NCBI GenBank assembly: GCA_963734965.1
Contig: CAVTJK010000003.1
Span: 372,001-436,000 of the forward strand
Length of the DNA stretch: 64,000 nt
Origin: UBA4742 sp963734965
GTDB lineage: Bacteria; Actinomycetota; Acidimicrobiia; Acidimicrobiales; Acidimicrobilacustridaceae
Reading direction: 5' to 3'
A program made the position numbers and the translations under genes. This document shows, piece after piece, positions 1-9,641 of the stretch. Within the stretch, counting starts at the first letter, position 1. Each line of letters starts with the position of its first letter. Under the pieces are notes generated by a model. The model was not told the origin of the DNA. It saw only the letters and a program-made list of their open reading frames with translations, and searched no databases.

Positions 1-2
1 AC

Positions 3-419
3 GCGGTCGCCGATGCCCGGGCCGTCGAGCCCGAGCGGCCGATCTCGATCGAGACCCCGGTGGATGCGGTCATGGTCGCCGGCGACGAGCGCCGTCTCCG
101 CCAGGTCGTGGGCAACCTGTTGACCAACGCCCGTACGCACACGCCTCCGGGCACGGCCGTCGACGTCCGGGTGCAGTCGGGCCTGGGTCAGGCGGTGCTC
201 GAGGTCATCGATCGGGGGCCCGGCATCCCGCCCGAAGTGGGCAACCGCGTGTTCGAGCGCTTCTACCGAGGCGATCCCGCCCGCACACGCGACGGCGGCG
301 GGGCCGGACTGGGCCTGTCGATCGTCGCCGCCGTGGCCGCATCCCACAACGGTCGAGCGTGGGTCGAGTCCGAGACCGGCCACGGCGCCCGCTTCCGGGT
401 CGAGCTGCCGCTCGCGTAG
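3..419 (+). CDS. Sensor histidine kinase, C-terminal part (5' end outside window)
   Basis: The reading frame is open from the window edge, so only the last ~138 residues are seen. They form the HATPase_c ATP-binding domain of a two-component kinase. An N-box (RRLRQVVGNLLTNA) is followed by a G1 box (DRGPGIP), an F-box (FERFYR) and a G2 box (GAGLGLSIV), in normal order and spacing, ending at a normal C-terminus. The dimerisation/phospho-histidine and sensor domains must lie upstream. The family autophosphorylates with ATP and passes phosphate to a response regulator, probably encoded further upstream. The efflux operon that starts 278 bases downstream is a plausible target, but that is inference. 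A GTG at 60 is only an internal codon. Confidence 0.9.
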   Translation, partial: AVADARAVEPERPISIETPVDAVMVAGDERRLRQVVGNLLTNARTHTPPGTAVDVRVQSGLGQAVLEVIDRGPGIPPEVGNRVFERFYRGDPARTRDGGGAGLGLSIVAAVAASHNGRAWVESETGHGARFRVELPLA

Positions 420-697
420 CGCTGGTGGTCCGATGGACGCCACCGGGATGCACGTTCGCGACGGCCTCGCTCTCACGTCGGCTTCATCTGGGCGAGCCGT
501 CACGCTCGTGACGAGCGGGTTCTCATCGCCGCTTCATTCCGCCACTCGCGATTCACAGCGAACTCCCAACCCCTCCGTAGGGCTTCCCGAGATCGAACTG
601 ATCGACTGACATCGGCGCTGGGGCGTCTGACCGGCGATCAGGCATCGCCTCAGGAAACCCGCGACGGCTCGACCGGTTCGCGGCGGAAAGGAAACCC
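420..697. other. Intergenic region before efflux operon
   Basis: 278 bases without a gene. Two similar stretches (GGCTTCATCTGG near 480 and CCGCTTCATTCC near 530) and a short palindrome (GTCACGctCGTGAC, about 498-511) lie here. They could be regulator sites for the adjacent kinase's partner. This is weak, and no clear promoter was identified. Confidence 0.25.
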
Positions 698-1441
698 GTG
701 TCCCCGCTCCCCGTCTCGTCACCCACCTCGGCTCGGCGCGCCCCCGCCGCGCCCACGCCGGTGGTCGACGACCCAGTCCACCGCGCCCGACCCAATGCCC
801 TCCACCGCCGTCGGGCGCGGTGGGCGGCGGGTTCCCTGGCGTTGGCCCTCGTCGTGCTGGCCTCCGCCTGTGGCGCATCGAAGACGACCACGACGACGGG
901 CGGCGGCTCGACGGCGACGACCGGCGGCTCGACGAGCGCGTCGGCCGCCGCCTATCGCAGCTGTCTGGCCAAGCACGGGGTCACCCTGCCGACCGGCGGC
1001 TTCCGGGGCGGCGGGGGCGGTTCGGGTTCGGCCAGCGGCGCCACCGGCTCGGCGTCGACACCGCCGAGCGCGCCGGTCGCGCCGACGGGCGTCGGTTCGG
1101 GTTCGGGTGGCGGGTTTCGCAACAACCCCAAGTTCGCCGCCGCCCAGAAGGCGTGCGCCAGCCTCCGACCCAAGGGCAGCTTCGGCGGAGGCGCCGCTGG
1201 CAGCTCGGCCTTCCAGGCCTTCGCCAGCTGCATGACGACCCACGGCATCACCATGGGTCGGCGGCCGGGATCGTCGACTTCGGGGTCGACAGCCACGTCC
1301 AGCGCACCTCCCACCAGCGTCGACACGTCGAGCCCGGCCTACCAAGCCGCCTACGCCGTGTGCAAGGCGTTGCTCCCGGCGGGCTCGACCGGTCGATTCG
1401 GAGGCGGGACGTCGAGTCCGTCGACGACGGCCGCGGCGTGA
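698..1441 (+). CDS. Ser/Thr/Gly-rich lipoprotein with duplicated Cys-containing repeat
   Basis: 247 aa from a GTG start. After a long charged N-terminus (~40 aa) a hydrophobic stretch ends in a lipobox-like LASAC at about residue 60, so the protein is probably exported and lipid-anchored. The mature part is low-complexity (T, S, G) and holds two copies of one module: a SCLAKHGVTL or SCMTTHGITM segment, then an A..AC..L.P segment. That gives two Cys per copy. Similar proteins are often found beside MacAB-type efflux genes in actinobacteria, as here, where the adaptor gene follows after 79 bases. The function is unknown; a periplasmic accessory or sensing role is inference. Confidence 0.75.
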   Translation: MSPLPVSSPTSARRAPAAPTPVVDDPVHRARPNALHRRRARWAAGSLALALVVLASACGASKTTTTTGGGSTATTGGSTSASAAAYRSCLAKHGVTLPTGGFRGGGGGSGSASGATGSASTPPSAPVAPTGVGSGSGGGFRNNPKFAAAQKACASLRPKGSFGGGAAGSSAFQAFASCMTTHGITMGRRPGSSTSGSTATSSAPPTSVDTSSPAYQAAYAVCKALLPAGSTGRFGGGTSSPSTTAAA

Positions 1442-1520
1442 CCCGTCGACGAACCGTCGCCATCCACCCCCCACCCACCTCCCGCATCATCGTCGGGCGC
1501 CCTCGAGGAGAACGCGGCCC

Positions 1521-3209
1521 ATGAAGAGGATCCGCATCGTCAACGTCGTCCTGATCGTCGCCGCCCTGCTGGCCGGCGTCGCGATCTGGAGCTCGGTCCA
1601 CGCCTCGGCGTCGGCCAAGTCGACCACCGTCACCGTGGCGGCCAAGAAGGGCACCGTCCTCGCGTCGGTGTCCGAGTCGGGCACCGTGCAGTCGGCCGGC
1701 ACCGACGACCTCAACTTCCAGACCAGCGGCACGCTCATCGAGGTCGACGTCGTGGCGGGCCAGAAGGTCCAGGCCGGCCAGGTGCTGGCCAAGATCGATC
1801 CGACGAGCGCGCAGCAGCAGCTCGCGGTGGCTCAGGCCCAGTTGGCCACCGCCCAGGCCCAGTTGGCCGAGGCCGAGGCGGGCGGATCGACCGGCGCCAA
1901 CGGCGCATCGGGGTCGGGGTCTTCGGCCACGGCTTCGACGTCGAGCGGCCAGAGCGTGTCGGCCGCCCAGAGCCTGGCCCAGGCCGACCAGGCCCAGCTC
2001 CAGCGCGACAACCAGTTGCTGGCCGGCTACGAGCAGCAGCTGGCGGCCGCCCGACAGAGCCTCACCGCCGCCAGCGGCTCCTACGCCGCCGCCGGTTGCG
2101 TGGCCTCACCGTCGGGACTGTCGTGTCCGACGCTGTCGGTCAACGTCTCGACCGCGCAGCAGGCGGTCGACACGGCCCAGTCGGCGGTGGCGTCGCAGCA
2201 GGCGGTCATCAGCACCGATCAGCTGAAGGTCAACGCCGACAACGCGGCCGTGGCCGCGGCTCAGGCCGGCGCCCGCGGCGCGGCGACCGTCCCGTCGACC
2301 AACACCGCCGCGGCGTCGGCGACGAGCGCCGCCGCCCTGGCCGAGGCCAACGCGGCGGTGGTGAGCGACCAGAACAACGTCACCAACGCCCAGAAGGCGG
2401 TGGCGGACACGACCCTCGTCGCGCCGGCCGACGGCACCATCGGCGCCGTGAACGCGGCGGTCGGTCAGACCGTCAGCGGGGGCGGCAGCTCGACCAGCGC
2501 CACCGGGTCGAGTTCGAGCGGATCAGGCTCCTCGTCGAGCTCCGGTGGATCGGGCACCGCCGCATCGGCCGGATCGGGTGCGACGGGTGGCGTCGGGGGC
2601 GGGGCTTCGTCGGGCGCGGGATCGGCATCGGGATCCTCGAGCGCGAGCAGCTCGAGCGGTTCGAGCAGCGCGTTCATCACCCTCACCGACCTCGACACCC
2701 TGCAGGTCCAGGCCGCGTTCACCGAGGCCGACGCGACCAAGATCACCGACGGGCAGAAGGCCGTGCTCACCTTCACCGCCCTTCCCGCTGACACGGTGCA
2801 AGGCGTCGTCACCTCGGTTGCCGACTCGGCCACGACGAGCAGCGGTGTCACCAGCTTCGAGGTGGTGGCCACCCTGTCCAAGCCCGTCCCGGGGCTGAAG
2901 GTCGGGATGTCGGCCACGCTCGAGGTGATCACCGGCGAGGCCGACGACGTCCTCTACATACCGGCGTCGGCGGTCAGCGGGACCGGCACCACCGGCACCG
3001 TGACGGTGGTCGATGCCAACGGCAAGCAGACCGTGCGGACCGTCACCCTCGGGCTGGTCGGCGACACCGCGGATCAGGTGGTGAGCGGGCTGAGCGAGGG
3101 TGAGAACGTGATCCGGACGGCCACGACGACCACCGGGGCCGGGGCCACCACCGGCGCCGGTGGCGGGGTCGGCGGTGGCGGAGGCTTCGCTCGCGGGGGT
3201 GGCGGGTGA
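1521..3209 (+). CDS. Efflux periplasmic adaptor (HlyD/MacA-type membrane fusion protein)
   Basis: 562 aa with an N-terminal membrane anchor (about residues 7-26). The first half of a split lipoyl domain is at about 70-93 (DVVAGQKVQAGQVLAKID). A long Ala/Gln-rich helical hairpin region follows (95-300), then the second lipoyl half (LVAPADGTIGAVNAAVGQTV). A Ser/Gly linker of about 65 residues (320-385) precedes the beta-barrel part and a Gly-rich tail. The family bridges an inner-membrane ABC transporter to substrate or, in Gram-negatives, to an outer channel; in Gram-positives it is thought to act as an extracytoplasmic assembly factor. The stop overlaps the start of the ATPase gene by 4 bases (GTGA). 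The long Ser/Gly insertion in the barrel-proximal loop is unusual. Confidence 0.88.
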   Translation: MKRIRIVNVVLIVAALLAGVAIWSSVHASASAKSTTVTVAAKKGTVLASVSESGTVQSAGTDDLNFQTSGTLIEVDVVAGQKVQAGQVLAKIDPTSAQQQLAVAQAQLATAQAQLAEAEAGGSTGANGASGSGSSATASTSSGQSVSAAQSLAQADQAQLQRDNQLLAGYEQQLAAARQSLTAASGSYAAAGCVASPSGLSCPTLSVNVSTAQQAVDTAQSAVASQQAVISTDQLKVNADNAAVAAAQAGARGAATVPSTNTAAASATSAAALAEANAAVVSDQNNVTNAQKAVADTTLVAPADGTIGAVNAAVGQTVSGGGSSTSATGSSSSGSGSSSSSGGSGTAASAGSGATGGVGGGASSGAGSASGSSSASSSSGSSSAFITLTDLDTLQVQAAFTEADATKITDGQKAVLTFTALPADTVQGVVTSVADSATTSSGVTSFEVVATLSKPVPGLKVGMSATLEVITGEADDVLYIPASAVSGTGTTGTVTVVDANGKQTVRTVTLGLVGDTADQVVSGLSEGENVIRTATTTTGAGATTGAGGGVGGGGGFARGGGG

Positions 3210-4108
3210 CCACCTCCATCGGTCGTTTCCCGCCGCTGCCTCCACCACCCTCGGCCCGACCGGCGCCTCCTGGCTCATCCAACGGGGAGCCGCCGGGCCC
3301 GAGCAGCGCCGCTCGATCGGTCGCCAACCCCCACCGGACCCGCCCGGTCATCCGGCTCGAGGACGTCGTCAAGACCTACGCCATCGGCGAGATCGAGGTC
3401 CACGCGTTGGTCCGGATATCGCTCACCATCGAACGCGGCGACTTCGTCGCCATCATGGGCCCGTCGGGATCGGGCAAGAGCACGCTGATGAACATCCTCG
3501 GTTGTCTCGACCAGGCCACCGCCGGGCGCTACCTGCTCGATGGCGTCGACGTCCGCCAACACGACGAAGAGGATCTGTCGATCATCCGCAATCGCAAGAT
3601 CGGTTTCGTCTTCCAGAGCTTCAACCTGATCCCGCGTACGACCACGTTGGCCAACGTCGAACTGCCGCTCATCTATGCGGGCGTCGGCAAGGTCGAGCGG
3701 CGGGCGCGGTCGGTGGCCGCTCTCGACCGCGTCGGCCTGGGCGAGCGGCTCGATCACCAGCCGTCCGAGCTGTCGGGCGGCCAGCAACAGCGCGCCGCCG
3801 TGGCGCGCGCCATCGTCACGAACCCGCCTCTCATCCTGGCCGACGAGCCGACCGGCAACCTCGACAGCCACTCGACCTCCGAGGTGCTCGATGTGTTCAG
3901 CGAGCTGAACCGGGACGGTCGCACCGTGGTCCTGATCACCCACGAGGACGACGTCGCCGCTCGAGCCCGCCGCGTGATCTCGCTGCGCGACGGCGAGATC
4001 GTCGAGGACCGTCGCCAGGTCGTCGGTCCGTTGTCGCCGCGGATGGCCCGGGCGGCGAACGAGTCCCACGCCGCCCATCCGGCCCGTGGCAACGGGGTGC
4101 GGACATGA
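3206..4108 (+). CDS. ABC transporter ATP-binding protein (MacB/LolD type)
   Basis: 300 aa. Walker A GPSGSGKST is at about 85-93, a Q-loop in GFVFQSFNL, the signature LSGGQQQR at 189-196 and Walker B LILADEPTGNLD from 209, followed by an H-loop in LITHEDD. This is the standalone ATPase layout of the MacB/LolD/FtsE group, with an extra Pro-rich ~48-residue N-terminus and a ~35-residue C-terminal tail. The GTG start was chosen because it overlaps the upstream stop (GTGA); a later start near residue 47 would also give a complete domain. It overlaps the permease gene by 4 bases. It should power export through the permease and adaptor encoded on either side. Confidence 0.93.
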   Translation: MTTSIGRFPPLPPPPSARPAPPGSSNGEPPGPSSAARSVANPHRTRPVIRLEDVVKTYAIGEIEVHALVRISLTIERGDFVAIMGPSGSGKSTLMNILGCLDQATAGRYLLDGVDVRQHDEEDLSIIRNRKIGFVFQSFNLIPRTTTLANVELPLIYAGVGKVERRARSVAALDRVGLGERLDHQPSELSGGQQQRAAVARAIVTNPPLILADEPTGNLDSHSTSEVLDVFSELNRDGRTVVLITHEDDVAARARRVISLRDGEIVEDRRQVVGPLSPRMARAANESHAAHPARGNGVRT

Positions 4109-5334
4109 ACCTCGAGAACGTGCGCATCGCTCTGCGCGGCGTCAACGCCAACCGACTGCGCTCCGCGCTCACCATGCTCGGGATCCTCATCGGCGTCGGG
4201 GCCGTGATCATCCTGGTTGCCGTGGGCAACGGCTCGTCGCAGGCCGTCCAGAACCAGCTGCAGGGTCTGGGCACCAACACGCTCACCGTCTTCGCCGGTG
4301 GGTTCGGTCGAGCCGGAGCCGGCAACGGCGCCGCTCGGGTCCAGCTCACACCGGGTGACGTGACGGCGTTGCAGGACAAGGCCAACGCGCCCGACGTCTC
4401 CCAGGTCGCACCGATCAAGACGGCGGCCTCGGTGACGGCGAGCTACGAGGGCAACACCGACACCCCGTCGTCGTTCATCGGCAGCACCGCCAACATCGCC
4501 GGCATCCGCAACTACACGACGACGTCGGGTGGGTTCTTCACGACCGAGGACGTCGAGCAGAACCGGCGAGTCGTCGTGTTGGGCACGACGGTGTCGGACG
4601 CGCTCTTCGGCACCGGCGTCGATCCGGTGGGCAAGGAGATCAAGCTCAACGGCTCGTCGTGGATGGTCGTCGGTCTGCTCAAGTCCAAGGGGTCGAGCGG
4701 CATCCAGGATCAGGACGACGTCGCGCTGGCGCCGATCACCTCGGTGGAAGACAGCCTCACGGGCAACAACGGCTCGGTGAACCAGATCATCGCCCAGGCC
4801 GCGTCGCGGGATCAGACCACGGCCGCCCAGAACGAGATCTCGAAGATCCTCAGCTCGCGTCATCCGGTCAGCTCGACGGCGGCCGCGGGCACGACGTCGT
4901 TCCAGGTGCTCAACCAGTCGAGCCTCATCTCGACCAGCGAGTCGACCAACTCGGTGTTCACGGTGCTGCTCGGTGCCGTGGCCGCCATCTCGTTGCTGGT
5001 CGGCGGCATCGGCGTCATGAACATCATGTTGGTGACGGTGACCGAGCGGACGCGCGAGATCGGCATCCGCAAGGCCATCGGCGCGCAACGGCTCGACATC
5101 ATCGGCCAGTTCCTGGTCGAGGCCGTCCTGCTCTCGGTGCTGGGCGGCCTGCTCGGCGTGCTGGTCGGGATCGTCGGCAGCCGGTTCACGATCGTGGGCG
5201 TCCATCCGGTGGTCGAGCCGGCATCGGTCGCCCTGGCCTTCGGCGTCTCGCTGGTCGTCGGCCTGTTCTTCGGGATCTACCCCGCCAACCGCGCCGCGTC
5301 GCTGAAGCCGATCGACGCCCTTCGCTACGAATGA
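4105..5334 (+). CDS. ABC transporter permease, MacB/FtsX type
   Basis: 409 aa. The first membrane helix (about 20-41) starts with the typical LRSALTMLGILIGVGAVI. A large extracytoplasmic domain (~45-275) follows, then three C-terminal helices (about 280-305, 334-358, 373-393) with the FtsX motif TERTREIGIRKAIGA between the second and third. This is the mechanotransmission-type exporter topology. The ATG at 4105 overlaps the ATPase stop (ATGA). An open frame extends much further upstream but overlaps the ATPase gene entirely and is not coding-like, so the ATG is the start. With its two neighbours it forms a tripartite exporter. Substrate cannot be told from sequence. Confidence 0.93.
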   Translation: MNLENVRIALRGVNANRLRSALTMLGILIGVGAVIILVAVGNGSSQAVQNQLQGLGTNTLTVFAGGFGRAGAGNGAARVQLTPGDVTALQDKANAPDVSQVAPIKTAASVTASYEGNTDTPSSFIGSTANIAGIRNYTTTSGGFFTTEDVEQNRRVVVLGTTVSDALFGTGVDPVGKEIKLNGSSWMVVGLLKSKGSSGIQDQDDVALAPITSVEDSLTGNNGSVNQIIAQAASRDQTTAAQNEISKILSSRHPVSSTAAAGTTSFQVLNQSSLISTSESTNSVFTVLLGAVAAISLLVGGIGVMNIMLVTVTERTREIGIRKAIGAQRLDIIGQFLVEAVLLSVLGGLLGVLVGIVGSRFTIVGVHPVVEPASVALAFGVSLVVGLFFGIYPANRAASLKPIDALRYE

Positions 5335-5354
5335 CCAATCCCCCAGGAGCCGTG

Positions 5355-6002
5355 ATGACCACCACCGTGACCGACGAGACCGAGGTCGTCGAGCCGTCCC
5401 CCTACGACGAGGTCGACCCTGACGAGCAGCTCCTGCCTCCGCCCCGCCGCCGTCGCATCGGCATGCTCACCGGGGCGCTGGTGCTCGTGCTCGTCGCCGC
5501 GCTGGGCGTGCTCGGTGGGGTCAAGCTCGAGAAGTCGCAGTCCAGCTCGTCCTCGACGTCGGCAGGTTCGGCGGCCGCCGCTCGGCGCGCGGGCACCCTG
5601 GGCGGAGGGCTGGCCGGAGGGTTCGGCGCGGCCGGTGGTGGGTTCCGAGGTGGTTTCGGCGGGTTGCGAGCCGCGGGCGCGACGGGGGCGAGCACGGGCA
5701 CGCGCACTGGAGCGGGCGCGACTTCAGGTGGCGCGGGCGGCGCGGCCGGTGGCGCCGGCGGGTTCGGGGGCGGGGGAGCCACGGCCGGAACCGTCAAGCT
5801 CGTCGACGGCAACACCGTCTACATCCAGACCGCCAGCGGCTCGATCGTGAAGGTGACGACGTCGGCCACGTCGACCACCGTGACCAAGACGGTCACCGGC
5901 TCGGTGTCGGACCTGCAGCCGGGTCAGACCGCGATCGTCACCGGACCCACGGCCAAGGACGGCTCGGTCACCGCCACCCGCATCACGACGACCGGAACCT
6001 GA
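5355..6002 (+). CDS. Membrane-anchored DUF5666-type protein
   Basis: 215 aa beginning 20 bases after the permease stop, with AGGAG upstream of the ATG at 5355. A short acidic/Arg-rich cytoplasmic start precedes one membrane helix (about 34-55, GMLTGALVLVLVAALGVLGG). A Ser/Ala/Gly low-complexity region runs from 60 to 140, then a small beta-rich module (about 143-215) reading GTVKLVDGNTVYIQT, TVTKTVTGSVSDLQPGQTA and TGPTAKDGSVTATRI, the pattern of DUF5666. It is the last gene of the efflux operon. The extracytoplasmic beta module may bind the transported compound or the cell wall; this is not established. Confidence 0.75.
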   Translation: MTTTVTDETEVVEPSPYDEVDPDEQLLPPPRRRRIGMLTGALVLVLVAALGVLGGVKLEKSQSSSSSTSAGSAAAARRAGTLGGGLAGGFGAAGGGFRGGFGGLRAAGATGASTGTRTGAGATSGGAGGAAGGAGGFGGGGATAGTVKLVDGNTVYIQTASGSIVKVTTSATSTTVTKTVTGSVSDLQPGQTAIVTGPTAKDGSVTATRITTTGT

Positions 6003-6017
6003 CCGGTCTCGTCTCCC

Positions 6018-6069
6018 CGAACCTGTGCCGTAGCGCGCGCCTGGAGACACATCTGACGGCACAGGTTCG
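6018..6069. repeat. 52-nt palindromic element, copy 1
   Basis: Perfect 14-bp inverted arms: CGAACCTGTGCCGT at 6018-6031 and ACGGCACAGGTTCG at 6056-6069, around a 24-nt centre. A second copy of exactly the same length lies at 21696-21747 in opposite orientation (16 of 24 centre bases match). Covarying relatives lie at 7712-7762 and perhaps 58662-58712. This copy follows the efflux operon and may also act as a terminator. Confidence 0.7.
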
Positions 6070-6114
6070 TGGCCACCGCGGGCTCGAGGGGACGCCGCGA
6101 GCTACGTTCGGACC

Positions 6115-7684
6115 ATGGCATCCGACGCTGACGACGAGCCCATCGAGAGCCGGCCGACGCCGCCGGACAACGTCGTGGTGGTGCTGCTCGACAGCCTGAA
6201 CCGGCACCTGGTCGGGGCCTACGGCGGCACCGAGTTCGAGACGCCCAACCTCGACGCCTTCGCCAACCGGGCCGTCCGGTTCACCGAGCACCACACGGGC
6301 TCGCTGCCCTGCATGCCGGCCCGCCACGATCTGTTGTGCGGCGCCATGGACTTCCTGTGGAAGCCATGGGGGTCGATCGAGATCTGGGAGGACGCCATCA
6401 CCCGTCCGCTGCGAGACGCCGGCGTGACGACGCAGTTGGTGAGCGACCATCCCCATCTGTTCGAGACCGGGGGCGAGAACTACCACGTCGACTTCAGCGC
6501 GTGGGACTACCAGCGCGGCCACGAGAGCGATCCGTGGAAGACCGTGCCCGACCCGAGCTGGATCGGTGCGCCGTCGGTGCAAGGGGTGGTTCACAACTAC
6601 GACACCTCGCGCGGGTGGTTCCGAGGCGAGCGCGACTTCCCGGGTCCCCGCACGATGGCGGCGGCCACCGAGTGGATCGAGCAAAACGCCGGTCGCCACG
6701 ACCGCTTCTTGCTGGTGGTCGACGAGTTCGATCCCCACGAGCCCTTCGACACGCCCGATCCCTACGCGTCCATGTACGACCCCGACTGGGACGGACCGCA
6801 TCTCATCTGGCCGCCGTACGTCCGCGGGGGAGTGCGCAAGGGCGTGATCGACGAGCGCCAGGGTCGCCAGATCCGCGCTCAGTACGGGGCCAAGCTCACC
6901 ATGATCGACCACTGGTTCGGTCGCCTCGTCGGGGCCCTCGACCGTCACGACCTCTGGTCGTCGACCGCGGTCGTCGTGTGCACCGATCACGGGCACTACC
7001 TCGGCGAGGAGGACACCTGGGGCAAGCCGGCCGTTCCCGTGCGGGCGACACTCGGCCACATCCCGCTGCTCGTCGCCTGGCCCGGATCGCGGCCCCGCGT
7101 CTGCGACGCACTGACGACGAGCGTCGACCTCTTCTCGACCATCGCCGATGTGTTCGACGTCGACGTCCCTCAGCGAACCCACGGGCATTCGCTCGTGCCC
7201 CTGCTCGACGGGACGGCATCGGAGATACGTGACTGGGTGCTGACCGGCGTGTGGGGGCGCGAGGTCGCACCTGGTCGACCACCAGCGCCGCTATTGCCGC
7301 GCGCCGATCGGGGACAACGCGCCGCTGTCGATGTGGTCGAACCGATGGTCGACCATGCCGACGGGTCTGCTCGACCGCGACCTCGCGCTGCCGCGCCCCG
7401 ACGGTCGGGCCGTGCTCGACCACATGCCCGGTACGGACGTCCCCGTCATCCGCCAGCCGTGGGATGCCAGCGATCCCCTCCCGTTCTGGGCGTGGAGCCG
7501 CTTCCGAGGCAGCGAGCTGTGGGATCGCGTCGAGGATCCCGACGAGTCGCACAACCTGATCGGGGCCGAGGGGTCGTCGTCGAGTGCGTCGTCGGTCGAG
7601 GCCGACGCCGCCGAGCGCCTGCGCACCGCTCTCCTCGCCGTCGATGCCCCCGACGACCAGCTGGTCCGCCTCGGTCTGAGCTGA
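6115..7684 (+). CDS. Sulfatase, FGly-type (frame break near 7267)
   Basis: Alkaline-phosphatase-fold sulfatase, 522 aa once one base is removed. Metal-site residues appear in VVVLLDSLNRH near the N-terminus and in TDHGHYLGEE (about residue 290). The sulfatase signature C-x-P-x-R is present as LPCMPARH, with Cys66 as the residue normally converted to formylglycine, so a Cys-type maturation enzyme is needed. The frame holds to GVWGREV at 7266, then moves to +2, where HLVDHQRRYCRAP and DNAPLSMWSNRW continue the family pattern to the TGA at 7684. Removing the G at about 7267 restores it. No export signal is visible. The family hydrolyses sulfate esters or, in some members, phosphonates; the substrate is unknown. 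Confidence 0.85.
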
Positions 7685-7711
7685 CCCCCCGAACTCGCCG
7701 TCTCCTCCTCA

Positions 7712-7762
7712 GGTTCTGGTGCGTTGAACTGACCCTGCTGGGTCACGCGACGGCACCGGAAC
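7712..7762. repeat. 51-nt palindromic element, related to copy 1
   Basis: Arms GTTCTGGTGC (7713-7722) and GCACCGGAAC (7753-7762) pair with one G-U. A perfect inner stem TGACCC-tgct-GGGTCA sits between them. The right arm ACGGCACCGGAACG differs from that of the 6018 element at only three positions, and the left arm changes to match. It lies 27 bases after the sulfatase stop. Confidence 0.6.
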
Positions 7763-7812
7763 GCGGAGGGGGCGGTTCGGACCCCGACCTTTCGGGTGAC
7801 GCATGCCACATA

Positions 7813-7830
7813 CGGAACGGGCGCGTTCCG
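7813..7830. promoter_or_regulatory. Candidate TetR operator
   Basis: Inverted repeat CGGAACG-ggcg-CGTTCCG, perfect over 7 bp per arm, 68 bases before the MFS exporter start. The exporter gene is followed by a TetR gene overlapping it by one base, so autoregulation through this site is likely but inferred. Confidence 0.45.
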
Positions 7831-7897
7831 GAATGGGCGTCGGTACGGTCCGGTTGCAGATAACGAGACAGAGCCGTATCGAAAAGGTGAACGAAGC

Positions 7898-9641
7898 ATG
7901 ACTGAAGCCCTCACCCCCACCTCGGTGGCCACCACCACCCCCGATCCCACCGATCCGGGGGGCCGCGTGTACCAGCGCCGCTGGTGGACCCTGGCCGTGC
8001 TCTGCCTGAGCCTCATGGTGATCGGCGTCGACAACACCATCCTCAACGTGGCCCTGCCCACGCTGGTCAAGGACCTCAACGCCACGACGAGCCAGCTGCA
8101 GTGGATCGTCGACGGCTACACCCTCGTGTTCGCCGGCCTGCTCCTCACCGCCGGGTCGCTCGGTGACCGCTTCGGGCGCCGCAGGGCCCTCAGCGTCGGA
8201 CTGGCCATCTTCGGCACCGGCTCGATCCTCTCTGCGCTGGCCGCCAGCCCCGAACAGCTCATCTTCATGCGCTGCCTGATGGGCATCGGCGCCGCGCTGA
8301 TCATGCCGGCCACCCTCTCGATCGTGACCAACGTGTTCCGCGTACCGGCCGAGCGGGCCCGGGCCATCGCCATCTGGGCCGGCGTGTCCGCCCTGGGCAT
8401 CGCCATCGGCCCGCTCGCCGGCGGCTACCTGCTCGAGCACTTCTACTGGGGCTCGGTGTTCCTGGTGAACGTGCCCATCGTCCTGCTCGCCCTCGTGGCC
8501 GGCTACTTCCTCGTGCCCGACTCGAAGGATCCGTCGGCGCCCCGCCTCGACCCGATCGGTGCCGTGCTCTCGATCGTCGGGCTGACGGCGCTCGTCTGGT
8601 CGATCATCGAGGCCCCCACCAAGGGCTGGGGTTCGACCTCGACCATCAGCGGCCTCGCGGTGGCCCTGATCATCCTGGGGGCGTTCGCCGCCTGGGAGCT
8701 GCACAGCGACCACCCCATGCTGAACGTCGGCTTCTTCAAGAACCCGCGGTTCACCGCGGCCAGCCAGGCCATCACCCTGACCTTCTTCGCCCTGTTCGGT
8801 TCGCTCTTCCTGATCACCCAGTACCTGCAGACGGTCCTGGGCTACTCAGCACTCGGCCGCCGGCGTCCGCATCCTGCCCTTCGCGGTGGTGATGATGGCT
8901 CTCGCGCCCCAGAGCGCCAAGGTGGCCGAGCGCTTCGGTACCAAGCTCGTCGTGTTCGGTGGGCTCACCTGCGTGGCCGCCGGCCTGCTGGTCATGCTGA
9001 CCGCCGGACCGAACTCGAGCTACTGGCCCGTGTTCTTCGCCTTCGTGATCATGGCGGTCGGCATGGCCTTCACCATGGCGCCCGCCACCGAGTCGATCAT
9101 GGGATCGTTGCCCCGTGACAAGGCCGGCGTCGGCTCGGCCGTCAACGACACGACTCGTCAGGTCGGTGGCGCCCTCGGCGTCGCCATCATCGGCAGCGTG
9201 TACTCGTCGATCTACGCCAGCCAGATCGTCACCCACCTGAACGGGATGCACCTCTCCGCCGCCCAGAGCACCGAGGTCTCGTCGTCGATCGGCGGCGCCC
9301 TCGAGCAAGCCGCCAAGATCGGCGGCCCGACCGGCCACGCGCTCGCCGACGCGGCCAAGTCTTCGTTCGTCACCGGCATGCACCACGGCGTGATCGTCGG
9401 GGCCGCGGTGGCCTTCGTCGGCGCCGTCATCGCCCTCGTCTTCCTGCCCGCTCGGGCTCCCGAAGCCGCCGACGAAGGCATCTCGCCCGACGAGCCCAAC
9501 GTGTTCGGCCTGGTCGAGGGCGAAGCCGGCGATCTCATCGAGGAGGCCGAGGCTGCGGCCCACCGTGCCGACGCCCATGCCAGACTCGAGGTCACCGATG
9601 TCCGCGCCGACGACGACGAAGTGGAGGGGGCGAGCGTCTGA
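7898..9641 (+). CDS. MFS multidrug exporter, DHA2 (14-TM) family (frame break near 8855)
   Basis: 580 aa after removing one base. The ATG at 7898 follows a purine-rich AAAAGGTGAACG. The first helix contains VIGVDNTILNVALPTL, the DHA2 motif; loop 2-3 has GDRFGRR and helix 5 IGPLAGGYLLE. The frame is continuous to LQTVLGYSAL (8853), then shifts by one to AAGVRILPFAVVMMALAP and on to the TGA at 9641; the extra base is a G at 8855/8856. Such proton antiporters export drugs or metabolites. The downstream TetR gene starts inside the stop codon (TGATG), making this an exporter-repressor pair. Confidence 0.88.

Noticed and set aside
3160..5334. A 724-aa permease with a long N-terminal domain
   Set aside because: The first ~315 codons are the ATPase gene read in another frame; the ATG at 4105 with ATGA overlap is the start.
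7196..7330. Programmed ribosomal frameshifting in the sulfatase
   Set aside because: No slippery heptamer or downstream pseudoknot was seen, and many unrelated genes show the same kind of break.
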